In this document: in pieces, positions 1-7,984 of the stretch
How positions within the stretch are numbered: the first letter of the stretch is position 1
Layout: each line of letters opens with the position of its first letter
The notes under the pieces: generated by a model
Database searches by the model: none
What the model saw: only the letters and a program-made list of their open reading frames with translations
Told to the model about the DNA's origin: nothing
Assembly: GCA_016720595.1 (NCBI GenBank)
Contig: JADKKI010000072.1
Span: 1-64,000 of the forward strand
Direction: 5' to 3'
DNA from: Myxococcales bacterium
Lineage (GTDB): Bacteria; Myxococcota_A; Polyangia; Haliangiales; Haliangiaceae
Length of the DNA stretch: 64,000 bases
Translations under genes and position numbers: made by a program

Positions 1-238
1 CGCGCTTCTCCGGAAGCGTGAGCGCCGAGGCCTTCCGGTGGGTGCCGGCCTGGCCTGACCAATGCGGACCAGATCGGTGCGCGAGATCACGCCCAGCGGG
101 CGCTTTGTCATCGACCACGGCGAGGGCGGAGATCCGGCGCTCTGCCAGCTTGCGCGCGACGACGGAGAGCATGACATCGGGGCCAACGGTCGCGACGTCG
201 GCAGTCATGTAACTCGAAACAGGACGGGAAAAGATCAT
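1..238 (-). CDS. CBS-domain protein, cut by window edge, one frameshift
   Basis: Read on the minus strand from the ATG at 238 (MIFSRPVSSYMTADVATVG). The next ~60 residues match a CBS module, a domain that usually binds adenosyl ligands and regulates its host protein: MTADVATVG, ARKLAERRISALAVVDD and then PLGVISRTDLVRIG. The last block is one base out of frame with the first. Removing one base from the T-run at 104-106 restores a continuous domain, so this is most likely a homopolymer error and not a pseudogene. The 3' end lies beyond position 1, so a second CBS repeat cannot be judged. No partner domain is visible. Confidence 0.6.
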   Translation of the reverse strand, partial: MIFSRPVSSYMTADVATVGPDVMLSVVARKLAERRISALAVVDDKAPAGRDLAHRSGPHWSGQAGTHRKASALTLPEKR

Positions 239-354
239 CCCCGCTGTGTGTGCATGACCCTCGCCAGCTCGTCGCCGTGGTTCCCAGCGCCGATCGCGCA
301 AGCCTTGCACCAGGTGCAAGATCGTTCGCCAGACTTGCGTGGACTCATCGCGTG

Positions 355-803
355 TCAGCCCGAGAAGTTCGCGCCGGTCGACAGCGCGGCGACCATGACG
401 GCGGCGAGATACGAAGCCAGACCGGCGACGACGAACACGGCGGCCACCGACAGCATCCGCTGCTGCCGATTGCGTCGCTGGATCAGCGACCGCGGTGTCC
501 ACCAGGTGATCGCGTAGCTCCTGACTGACCCAGCGAAGCAGGGTGATCGTGCGGATGGACAATGACCAGGCCGACGAGGACGAGCCCGATCCCGAGCACC
601 ATCAGGCCCGCCGACAGCGAGCCCGCGCGGATCATGTGCGCACCGGAGAACCCGGTCACGGTGATCGCGAGGCCGCACAGGCCGACGAGGACCTGCTGCG
701 TAGGTCTTCACCGTCCCGATCTGATTCGAGAGGTGAGTGACCAGATCGGCGTCGTGCCCGCATAGAGCGTGCACAGGCGGTTCGGTTCGTCCCAGATCTC
801 CAT
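355..803 (-). CDS. small membrane protein, several frameshifts
   Basis: No single frame spans this gene, but minus-strand frames join into one plausible protein of about 150 residues. It starts at ATG 803 (MEIWDEPNRL), continues with a soluble segment ending THLSNQIGTVKTYAA, and then has hydrophobic helices containing GLCGLAITVTGFSG and GLMVLGIGLVLVGLVI. A soluble stretch (LLRWVSQELRDHL) follows, and a last helix MLSVAAVFVVAGL / LAAVMVAALSTG ends at the TGA 355-357. Three or four indels are needed, which fits the error rate elsewhere in the first 7 kb. I do not recognise a family; a multi-pass membrane protein is all that can be said. The 116 bases between it and the CBS gene hold nothing obvious. 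Confidence 0.4.
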
Positions 804-953
804 GCCGCCTCACGATGGCAGATTCCGAGGGCCACGGCGACCCGTGAGGGGCGGCCTGGTGGTCGCGCCCGATCGCGTCTACGTGATCGCCGAAGGACGG
901 ATCTCCTGGCTTCCCAATCCCGCTCACTGATCCGTCCAGCTGGCTTCCGGTGC

Positions 954-959
954 TAGCGT
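954..959 (+). promoter_or_regulatory. candidate -10 box, leaderless start
   Basis: TAGCGT lies 6 nt before the GTG start at 966 with no Shine-Dalgarno sequence between. The same geometry recurs at many other starts in this window. No convincing -35 box is visible. Confidence 0.4.
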
Positions 960-965
960 GGAAGG

Positions 966-1515
966 GTGGAGAAGCGGCGGCATCGTAGGCTGAAGGCACC
1001 GCGCGTCGCCGGGCACGTCCGCGCGGACCGGCGAGCGGCGGCCTGCGCGGTCGAGAACATCTCATCCGGTGGGATGTTCGTGCGCACCGCGGTCTCGCTG
1101 CCGATCGGGGTCGCGGTGCTCGTCGATCTCGTGCGGCCCGGCCTCGAAGGATCGTTCCAGGTCAGCGGTCGCGTGGTCAACGTGGTGCCGTTGCGCGCCG
1201 GAGACGAGCCCGGCCTCGCGCCCGGGGTGGGCATCGCCTTTGACCCGCTCCCGGAAGATGTCAGGAAGCGGCTCCGCGCGCTGCTTCGACAGCTCAACCA
1301 CGAGCTGACGGAGGCCGAGACGGCCACGCCGAAGGCGAGCGAGCCTACGCCGCCCGCCCTCGACAGCACGCTGGTTCGGCTCGAGGACGGGCTGTTCGCG
1401 AACGTGAAGGGCATGTTCGACGAGCTCAGCAAGGCGCAGGCGGAGCTGCAGGCACGGGACGAGGAGATCGCGAACCTCAAGGAAGAGATCCCGGCAAAAG
1501 CCAGGCCGCGGCTGA
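966..1515 (+). CDS. PilZ-domain protein with C-terminal coiled coil
   Basis: Starts at GTG 966 (MEKRRHRRLKAPRVAGHVRA). Residues 2-105 form a PilZ domain, the cyclic-di-GMP receptor module; RRHRR followed by ENISSGGMFVRT matches the RxxxR and D/NxSxxG ligand motifs of the family. An acidic helical segment (FDELSKAQAELQARDEEIAN) at about 150-170 suggests a coiled coil. In the uncorrected frame the protein would run to 1820 as compositionally odd sequence antisense to the next gene. Deleting one A from the run at 1496-1499 ends it at a TGA (1513-1515), giving ~182 residues and clearing the convergent gene, so I prefer that end. Short PilZ proteins of this type are common in myxobacteria. Confidence 0.7.
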
Positions 1516-1556
1516 ACAACGGCGGCATGCACCCCGCCGCCACTCCGCGCGGAGGC

Positions 1557-1890
1557 TCAGTCCGGTCCGGCGCCTGCGTCCCAGCCTCCGCCGCCGCTCC
1601 CCCCATCCGAGCCTCCGCCGCCACTCCCTCCGTCCCACCCTCCGGCTCCGCCGCTATTGTTGGGAATGTTGTTATCCTCCAGATCACCGCCACACGGGGC
1701 ACCGCCGTCGGGGGCACCAGCGCCACCTCCGCCGCCGCCATCCGGGTTCCAGACACCTCCGTCGGGGCTCCTCCACCACCCCCCACGATCCCGCATCGGG
1801 CGCGGTCACGGAGAGCGTAGACTGGTCCTCTCGGTACAGCGAACAGGCGGCCAGGGCGCCGACGACAAACGTGAACAAGACCGTGCGCAT
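1557..1890 (-). CDS. Gly/Asp-rich lipoprotein, one frameshift
   Basis: From ATG 1890 the product begins MRTVLFTFVVGALAACSLYR, a lipoprotein signal with lipobox LAAC. The next part, ending TAPDAGSWG, changes frame in a G-run near 1778-1783. The continuing frame gives PDGGVWNPDGG followed by repeated GG/DGG units and ends DAGAGPD at 1557. The combined product is ~110 residues, of low complexity, probably anchored to a membrane with an extended Gly/Asp tail. Such tails are common in myxobacterial lipoproteins. No function can be assigned. It converges on the PilZ gene. Confidence 0.5.
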
Positions 1891-1976
1891 GAGAGCCTCC
1901 AGCCGCTCAGTCGCCAGACTCGGGCCCGAAAGAAAATTCCTCCCGGAGCGGGCGGGACCGACCAAGGGAGAGAGGC

Positions 1977-2807
1977 GTGAGCCTGAAGCTGGCAGCCGGC
2001 CTGTCGATCGTCTGTGGGGGGAGCCTGCCTGCCTCCGCCGAGCGCGCGATCGACATCGAGCTGAGCGGCCCCGCACCCTTCGAGGCCTCCGAGCTCGCCG
2101 CGGCGATGCGGATGCGGCTGCCTGCGGACGGGGCAGCTGTTCGCGTTCGCGTGACCGGCACGGCGGACGGAGTCCACGTCGACACCACCCTGGCAGCCGC
2201 GACGTGTCGCTGCGTGGGCTCGCCGGGCCCAGCGGCGGCCCGGCTGGTCGCGCTCGCGGCGAGTGACCTGTTGTTGTCGGAACTGGCGGCTGCGCCGGGC
2301 TGTGGTGCAGGCAGCCCGCGCAAGGACCGGATCGAGCCGCTGACTCGAAGGTGCCGAGTACGCTGGGGGTGCTCCGGGTCCGCTGCTGGCTGGGAGGGCG
2401 TGCGCTCCGTGCTCGGCGCCGCCTCGCTCGATCTCGCGCAGCCTGTGCGCGGCTACCTCGGGATCATCGAGGTCGAGGGAGGAGCGATCGCGGGCGGTGA
2501 CGTCGCGCTGATCGCGGCCGTGGTGCGAGTGGATGGAGGGCTGCGCACGAGCGTGTTCGAGTTGCGCGCGGGCCTCACCATCGCGCCGATCTACGTGCGC
2601 ACGGGCGCGGCCGACCTCACCGCCTTGATCGGCGGCAACGCCAGCGTGCGGATCCGGATCCCGGTGACCCGTGCCGCGCGCGCCGTGCTCGCGCTGGGCG
2701 CCGACGTGTTCGTCACGAGGACCTCGTACCTGCTCGACGGCGCGACGGTGATGACCACGCCCCGAGCCGCTCCGTGGGTGGCGGCAGGGATGGAGGTGGC
2801 GCTGTGA
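1977..2807 (+). CDS. exported hypothetical protein of sigma/FecR locus
   Basis: GTG start at 1977; residues 1-21 look like a signal peptide (LKLAAGLSIVCGGSLPASA). The body is rich in short hydrophobic strands (VRVRVTGTADGVHVDT, SVRIRIPVTRAARAVLALGA), suggesting a beta-rich periplasmic or outer-membrane protein. Residues ~118-135 look scrambled, and a neighbouring frame gives KVPSTLGVL there, so a compensating pair of indels near 2310-2390 is likely. The stop overlaps the sigma-factor start by 4 bases (GTGA at 2804-2807), implying translational coupling. Proteins like this often accompany ECF sigma/FecR-TPR sets in this phylum; the function is unknown. Confidence 0.6.
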   Translation: MSLKLAAGLSIVCGGSLPASAERAIDIELSGPAPFEASELAAAMRMRLPADGAAVRVRVTGTADGVHVDTTLAAATCRCVGSPGPAAARLVALAASDLLLSELAAAPGCGAGSPRKDRIEPLTRRCRVRWGCSGSAAGWEGVRSVLGAASLDLAQPVRGYLGIIEVEGGAIAGGDVALIAAVVRVDGGLRTSVFELRAGLTIAPIYVRTGAADLTALIGGNASVRIRIPVTRAARAVLALGADVFVTRTSYLLDGATVMTTPRAAPWVAAGMEVAL

Positions 2808-3420
2808 TCGCGGCGATCGCGATGCTCGCGGCGCTCGTCGACCCTGCCGACCGGCGAACGGTCGATGACGTGGACACCGCACTGGTCGCTCGCCATCGCG
2901 GGGGCGATCCCGAGGCGTTCGCGATGATCTACCGAGCGCACGTCGACGCGGTGTATCGCCGGCTCGGCCGCATCCTCGGGCCGATCCCCGACCGGGAGGA
3001 TCTGACGCAGGACGTGTTCCTCGCACTGCACAAGGGACTGCCTGGTTTTCGCGGCGAGGCGAAGCTGTCGACGTTGCTCCATCGGATCGCGATCAATCGC
3101 GCGCGCGAGCACCTCCGGGTCCAGCGCGTCGCCCGGCGACGCCGATGGACGTCGCGTTCTTCGATAGCCTCGTGGACGGCGCCGGATCGCCGGAGCGGCG
3201 TGCCGCAGAGCCGAGGCGCTCGCACGGGTGTTCGCGTGTCTCGCGCGGATCAAGGCGAAGAAGCGCGTCGCGTACCGGCTGCGCGTCGTCGACGGGCTGT
3301 CGTTCGAGGAGATCGCAGAGCTGGTTGACGCCTCACCGGAGGCGGTCGCGAAGCGAGTCCAGCACGCGCAGGCCGAGCTCGAGGAGGCTGGTCGCGCGGG
3401 CAGGCGCGGAGGCCGTGTGA
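2804..3420 (+). CDS. ECF RNA polymerase sigma factor, frameshifted
   Basis: Starts at GTG 2804. Region 2 is clear: PEAFAMIYRAHVDAVYRRLG, DREDLTQDVFLALHKG, then HRIAINRAREHLR. After about 3140 the reading moves to another frame (PMDVAFFDSLVDGAGSPERR), then to the third (ARIKAKKRVAYRLRVVDG), where region 4 appears: LSFEEIAELVDASPEAVAKR, the -35-binding helix-turn-helix. A last shift near 3390 gives VARAGAEAV and the TGA at 3418-3420. The assembled protein is ~200 residues, a normal ECF length. At least three indels are needed, all leaving conserved blocks intact. The stop overlaps the FecR-like gene downstream by 4 bases, which points to signal-responsive control by that protein. Confidence 0.8.
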
Positions 3421-4733
3421 GCCACAGCTGCGACGGCCGGAGATCCGAGCTGCCCGCGGTGTGCCACGCAGGCCGAGCAGGGCGCGGTCGTGCGCAGGAC
3501 CGTGACCGCGGGCGACCGGCTCGATGACATCACGCGCGCGCGGATGGTCGCGGATCCAGGGCGACGTCGAGAACCCGCAGCACAGGGCAGGGCCGCGAGC
3601 TGGCGGCGCACCGGCCCTCGCCCTCCGGCGCGCTCGCCGCCGCCGCGACGTTGTGGATCGCGATCCGCGCGCTCCGTCCGTCGGGGACGCTCACGATGCG
3701 GACCTCACCGTGGTGGCCGATGCGATGCTGACGTCGCGGCTCGGGCCACACGCGCGCGCGGCGCTCGTCGGCCCAGCGCGCCTCGAGCTGCTCGGCCCGC
3801 CGGGCGACGCACGACCGCGCGCCTGCATGCGGGCACGCTGCTCGCCGAGTTCGAAGGCGGAGCCGGGCGCTCGCTGGATCGAGGCGGCCGATCTGGTGGT
3901 CGAGATCGTGGGCACGCTGTTCGCGATCGAGGTGCACGGCGACGAGGCCTGCGTGGCCGTATCCCACGGGACGGTGCGCGTCACCGCTCGGACCGCCGTC
4001 CAGCCGTGACCGATCACCAGGCGGTGTGCTCGAACGATCTCGTGCCGCATCCGATCCCGCAGCCGATCGCCGACCAGCCCGAACGCCACGAGCGCAGCCT
4101 CGCGATCGCCCTCGCACCGCCCGCGGCCGCGACGCGCCCCGCCGTCGCCCCTGCGCCACCCCCCGCTGTGGTGACCTCGCCGGCGCCTGGTTCCCCGGCT
4201 CCGGTCGTATCCGCGCCGGTTGCGTCCGCGCCGGTTGCTGCAGCGCCGGCGGTTCCGGTGGTCGAACCCACGCCGCTTCCGCCTTCGACGGTTGCGGAGC
4301 GGACGCCGAGCCCGACGCCAACGCCGACGCCGAGCCCGAGCCCGACGCCGACGCCGACGCCGAGTACGACACCGAGCCCGATGCCGATGCCGACGCCGAC
4401 GCCGACGCCGAGTCCGACGCCGACGCCGAGTCCGAGTCCGAGCCGACGGCGGCCGCCACCACCGCCCGCGGAGGCGCTGTATCACGCCGCCGAGGTCGCC
4501 CTCGCCACGGGCGATCACGCCGCGGCCGATCGCGCGCTGGCGCAGCTGCTCGCGCTCCCCGGAGGTGCGCTCGCCGACCAGGCGCTCTACGAGCGCGCAC
4601 GGATCGCGTACCAGGATCGCGCCTGGGCCACCGCGCGCCGTCACCTCGCGGCGCTCGCGGCGCTCGCGAACACGCCGCTCGCCGAGCCGATCGACCTCTC
4701 GCGGCGTGGCGGCGTCGACGCACCCCGGGGTGA
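3417..4733 (+). CDS. FecR-like protein with Pro-rich linker and TPR-like tail
   Basis: GTG 3417 overlaps the sigma stop (GTGA). The first ~90 residues contain a short cytoplasmic part ([14 protein letters not shown]) and traces of a membrane segment. The next block is a FecR domain, readable at 3720-4009: [54 protein letters not shown]. After a shift near 4005 it continues CSNDLVP, then a long Ala/Pro linker with a Ser/Thr-Pro dipeptide repeat (4294-4440). It ends in helical pairs ([39 protein letters not shown]) that look like tetratricopeptide repeats. FecR proteins transmit envelope signals to ECF sigma factors. The 3' end is uncertain: frames diverge after ~4690 and nothing convincing lies at 4734-4830. 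Confidence 0.6.
4294..4440 (+). repeat. Ser/Thr-Pro coding microsatellite
   Basis: A run of CCGAC/CCGAG-type hexameric units encodes alternating Pro-Thr and Pro-Ser inside the linker of the FecR-like protein. It is an extended periplasm- or wall-spanning spacer at protein level and a slippage-prone tract at DNA level. Confidence 0.8.
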
Positions 4734-4835
4734 TCGACGTCGGGCCGGGGATGGAGGGCTGGATGGCCTGCCGGATGATGGCGCGGTCGATGACGGTGGC
4801 GGCGCCGTCTCGACGTCTGAGCGCCCAAGGTGCTC

Positions 4836-4841
4836 TACGAT
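4836..4841 (+). promoter_or_regulatory. candidate -10 box, leaderless start
   Basis: TACGAT ends 5 nt before the ATG at 4847; no ribosome binding site is visible between them. Confidence 0.4.
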
Positions 4842-4846
4842 GCAGC

Positions 4847-5595
4847 ATGGCCACGTTCATGACCGAGGCTGCGGAGCGCGGGTTTCGCGAGGCGATTGGT
4901 CGACCCCGACGCCAACGATCTCATGGCCGCGATCGCCGCGGACGATCCCCACGTCACGGCCGCCGCGCTGCAGGGCCCGGATCCAGTTCGTCTACGGGCG
5001 GCTCAACGAGGCGTGGAACACCAACGACCTCACCCCGGCGCGCGGATTGATCACCGGCGCGATGCGTGGCTACCTCGACTACTAGCTCGGGGAGTACGAG
5101 CGCCAGCGGCTGCGCAACCACCTCGACGACGCGCAGATCGAGCTCCGCATCCTGCGCGCCGCGGATGCGCGCCTGATCTCCACGATCCCGGTGTGGACCA
5201 TGAAGGAGGCGCAGGCGATCGTCGCGGAGCCCGCGACGGACGCGAGCCTGCGCACGCTCGGCACCACGATCGATGCGCGGCTCTCGGTCGTAGAGCAGCC
5301 GCTCGCTCGATTCACGACGATGCCGGCATGCATCGGCACCGATCCCGCGGCGCCCGACCAGGATGGCGACGGCGAGCCCGACATGCCCACGGAGTTCAGC
5401 CCGTGGTGCGACGGTCACACGATCTGGACCTGCGGCGAGGTCGTGCTCGAGTACCCGCACCGGCCGGGGTGGACAGCCGTCACCATCCTGAAGCTGCGCC
5501 GCGGCAAGATCGCGACGACGCTCTCCACCCGGGCCTGGCGCAAGCCACCGGTCCCGCACATCGACGATCACACAGATGCTACGGTGCCTCCATGA
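4847..5595 (+). CDS. Tim44-like domain protein, frameshifts and in-frame TAG
   Basis: Starts at ATG 4847 ([17 protein letters not shown]), continues in a second frame ([20 protein letters not shown]) and in a third from ~4980 ([20 protein letters not shown]). The block with [20 protein letters not shown] and [17 protein letters not shown] matches the Tim44-like/MBA1 fold, a cystatin-like domain of uncertain role in bacteria, found on small soluble or membrane-associated proteins. A TAG at 5083-5085 interrupts the conserved [14 protein letters not shown]; a single C-to-T change from CAG would explain it. The later part ([20 protein letters not shown]) has a Ca-binding-like Asp-rich loop. The stop overlaps the next start (ATGA, 5592-5595). 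Confidence 0.65.
5580..5585 (+). promoter_or_regulatory. candidate -10 box, leaderless start
   Basis: TACGGT ends 6 nt before the ATG at 5592, although that start also overlaps the upstream stop; an internal promoter is possible. Confidence 0.3.
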
Positions 5596-6136
5596 GCGAG
5601 CCGCACCTCCGCGACGAGGTCGCGCAGCTCGTCAAGTCCGAGGTCCGGCGTCCCGATTTCGGGGTGCGCGTCATCATCATCTGGAAGCTCGTCAAGGGCT
5701 GCCTGCTGACGGTGCTCGGCGTCACCGCCTTCGTGCTCCGCCACCGCGATCTTCATGCGCTCGCCACCGATCTCGTGGAGTGGCTCGGGATCGATCCCGC
5801 GGGCCCGCACGTGGAGGGGGTGCTCGATCGAATGCTGACGCTGACCCCGGGGCGCATCGCCGGCCTCGGCGCGGCGGCGATCGCGCTCGCGGGCGTGATG
5901 TTCCTCGAGGCGTGGGGCCTCCACCGGCGCCGGGTGTGGGCCGAGTGGCTGACCGTGCTCGTGACCTCGTCGCTGATCCCGTTCGAGATCCATCACCTCG
6001 CGGTGGAGCCGACGCTCGGCAAGGCGCTGACCCTCGTGGCCAACGTGGGGATCGTGATCTACCTGCTGCGCCATCGCTGGCTGTTCGTGCCGGGCCGGAT
6101 CGGGCGCTGGTGGAAGCGCCGGCGCGGCGGGCCTAG
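5592..6136 (+). CDS. DUF2127-like integral membrane protein
   Basis: ATG 5592 gives [20 protein letters not shown], then four hydrophobic helices: VIIIWKLVKGCLLTVLGVTA, IAGLGAAAIALAGVMFLEAW, WLTVLVTSSLIPFEIHHLAV and LVANVGIVIYLLRHRWLFVP. The RVIIIWKLVKG opening, the GLHRRRVWAEWLTVL motif between helices 2 and 3, and the length (~180 residues) fit the DUF2127 family, whose function is unknown. The open frame runs on to 6398 antisense to the next gene; a one-base shift near 6125 ends it at TAG 6134-6136, which is more plausible. It is translationally coupled to the Tim44-like gene. Confidence 0.65.
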
Positions 6137-6143
6137 GTGCGGA

Positions 6144-7067
6144 TCACGCGGGGATCGTCGCCGGCGCCTGACTCGTACGTTTGATCCGGTACATCGCGCG
6201 GTCGGCGCGCTCGACCAGGCTCTCGATCGTGTCATCGGGCGTCATGGTCGCCTCGCCGATCGAGATCTGAACGACGATCTCGCCCTCGGCACCGACGGAG
6301 ATCGCCGGCATCCGGACGCTGCGGAGCCGCGCGGCGAGCCGCGGCGGCGGAGGAGGAGGCGGCGGGGTAGGATGATCAGGAACTCGTCGCCTCCATAGCG
6401 CGTCCGACGTAGTCACTGCCCCCGCACGGCCGCGAGCAGCGCGTCCGCAAACGCAACGCAACGCACGATCTCCGGCCAGGTGACCGTGCTCGTCGTTGAG
6501 CGTCTTGAACCGGTCGAGATCGATCATCAAGATCGAGAGAGCTTCGCCGGTCCGCAGCGCATGCTGCTGTTCGCGGTGCAAGGCGGCATCGAGACCCGCA
6601 CGATTGAGGACGCCGGTCAGCAGATCGAGGGTCGCCCGCCGTTCGATCTCCTCGCGCTGCCGCGCGCGCCGGAGCAGGGCGCGGATGCGTGCGAGCAGCT
6701 CGTCGAGGTCCACCGGCTTGGCCACGAAGTCATCAGCGCCGAGGTCGAGGCCGGTGACTCGGCGTGCGGACTGCGCGATCGCGGACAGCAGGAGGATCGG
6801 AACTTCCGCCGACGCGGCGCGGGCGCGGAGCTCGCGGACCAGCTCGAAGCCATCCATTCCGGGCATCGACACATCGCTGATGATGATGTCGGGCACCGCT
6901 CGTTCGACCACGGTCAACGCTGTCAGACCATCGGAGGTGGCGGTGACCGCGTACCCCTCGCCAGCGAGAAGATCGGACAGCATCACGCGCGCCGCCGGAT
7001 CGTCGTCGACGACGAGGATCTTCGGCCTGCCGATCTCGCATGTGGCGCTCGTGCCCACGCTGGTCAT
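6144..7067 (-). CDS. response regulator-diguanylate cyclase (REC-GGDEF)
   Basis: ATG at 7067 (MTSVGTSATCEIGRPKILVV). Residues ~15-130 are a CheY-like receiver: VDDDPAA acidic pair, phosphoacceptor Asp in DIIISDVSMPGMDG, Thr/Ser in LLLSAIAQS, Lys in FVAKPVDLDELL. A GGDEF domain follows (LDLLTGVLNRAGLDAAL, LMIDLDRFKTLNDEHGHLAG). The catalytic motif YGGDEF is encoded at 6380-6397 but one frame away from its flanks, so two compensating indels lie around 6330-6420. The C-terminal part returns in frame (IVVQISIGEATM, LVERADRAMYRIKR). The enzyme would make cyclic-di-GMP in response to phosphorylation; the nearby PilZ protein is a plausible receptor. No cognate kinase is adjacent. Confidence 0.8.
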   Translation of the reverse strand: MTSVGTSATCEIGRPKILVVDDDPAARVMLSDLLAGEGYAVTATSDGLTALTVVERAVPDIIISDVSMPGMDGFELVRELRARAASAEVPILLLSAIAQSARRVTGLDLGADDFVAKPVDLDELLARIRALLRRARQREEIERRATLDLLTGVLNRAGLDAALHREQQHALRTGEALSILMIDLDRFKTLNDEHGHLAGDRALRCVCGRAARGRAGAVTTSDALWRRRVPDHPTPPPPPPPPRLAARLRSVRMPAISVGAEGEIVVQISIGEATMTPDDTIESLVERADRAMYRIKRTSQAPATIPA

Positions 7068-7155
7068 GCCCCAAGGAGTGCGAACGGCGTGCCGCCTTGA
7101 AGCCGCCGCACACGACGCCGGGCCTGCATGAATTGCGGCCGCTCTGGCGGGGCTG

Positions 7156-7189
7156 CAAGGCTTGCGACCTGTTGGTGGTGAGTTATCGT
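7156..7189 (+). promoter_or_regulatory. candidate sigma70-type promoter
   Basis: TTGCGA (7162-7167), a 16 nt spacer and TATCGT (7184-7189), ending 7 nt before the GTG at 7197. The 13-mer CAAGGCTTGCGAC covering the -35 box (7156-7168) recurs exactly at 10799-10811 upstream of hrpA. Confidence 0.5.
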
Positions 7190-7196
7190 CGCGGGC

Positions 7197-7967
7197 GTGA
7201 CCAATCCGCCACCTATGGCCATCGACAAGCTCGGAGAGCTCGGGCGGATCGTCTCGCTCGGCAACCTGCTCGGCATCATGACCACGAAGCTGCTCCAGCG
7301 CCTGGCGCCGGTGTCCGAGGAGTGCAGTCGGTATCTCATGGTCACGATGCCCCACGGCCTCGATGCGCTTTGGGTGACCACGCGTGTCGCGCGGGAGACA
7401 GCGCGCAAGATCTGTGGCGCGTGGCTCGATGCCCTCCCCGGTGACGAGCTGGAGCTCGAGCTCGATGCCAACGGCGTGACCGCGCGATCGGACGAGGCCG
7501 CGCTGCCGCCCGGATCGCCCGCGCTGGTGACCACGCTCGGGGACGAGCTGACCGCCCTCGCGTGGGATGGCACCACGTGGACCTACGTGGTCGAGCACGA
7601 GAACGGTGACGCCGTTGCGTGCGATGCGACCCTCGCGCGGATCGATGGCGTGGCCGAGACCCTCGGGGTGACGGCCGCGCAGCGCCGGATCGCCGGTGGA
7701 CTGCACCGCTCGCTCGCGCGCGCATCGCGGACGCGGGCCAGCCTGCGTGCGAAGGCCGGCGTGGTGGAGCCGCGGGTCACGCTGGCGTGGGATCGCGTGG
7801 AGTGGCAGCCGATCCAGAGCATGGTGGGTGGCTTCTATCCCGAGCACGGCGCGGTCGGGCAGCTCCCCCGGATCGCGCGGGCGTGCGAGGTCGACGAGGC
7901 CACCGTCGAGCTCGTGCTCGGCCCGACCGATCCTCCGGCGATGCGCATCTCGGTCCGCTTCGTCTGA
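7197..7967 (+). CDS. hypothetical cytoplasmic protein
   Basis: GTG 7197, 256 residues (MTNPPPMAIDKLGELGRIVS). No signal peptide or membrane helix. The composition is that of a globular alpha/beta protein: GDELELELDANGVTA, EDGTTWTYVV-like strands (AWDGTTWTYVVEHENG) and a basic helix (ARASRTRASLRAKAG) near residue 180. I recognise no family or catalytic motif. It is divergent from the REC-GGDEF gene across a 129 bp interval holding the promoter described above, so it is probably a single transcription unit. Confidence 0.6.
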   Translation: MTNPPPMAIDKLGELGRIVSLGNLLGIMTTKLLQRLAPVSEECSRYLMVTMPHGLDALWVTTRVARETARKICGAWLDALPGDELELELDANGVTARSDEAALPPGSPALVTTLGDELTALAWDGTTWTYVVEHENGDAVACDATLARIDGVAETLGVTAAQRRIAGGLHRSLARASRTRASLRAKAGVVEPRVTLAWDRVEWQPIQSMVGGFYPEHGAVGQLPRIARACEVDEATVELVLGPTDPPAMRISVRFV

Positions 7968-7972
7968 CGTGC

Positions 7973-7978
7973 TACGCT
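7973..7978 (+). promoter_or_regulatory. candidate -10 box, leaderless start
   Basis: TACGCT ends exactly 6 nt before the ATG at 7985, and only 17 nt separate this gene from the upstream stop. No ribosome binding site is visible. Confidence 0.45.
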
Positions 7979-7984
7979 GGCGGC

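Noticed and set aside
4294..4440. Short-period repeat that could be mistaken for a CRISPR or tandem array
   Set aside because: The unit is 3-6 bp and encodes a Ser/Thr-Pro linker in frame with an FecR-like protein; there are no spacers.
7619..7984. In-frame upstream extension of the Cys-rich lipoprotein
   Set aside because: It overlaps the real gene ending at 7967 and would bury the lipoprotein signal peptide.
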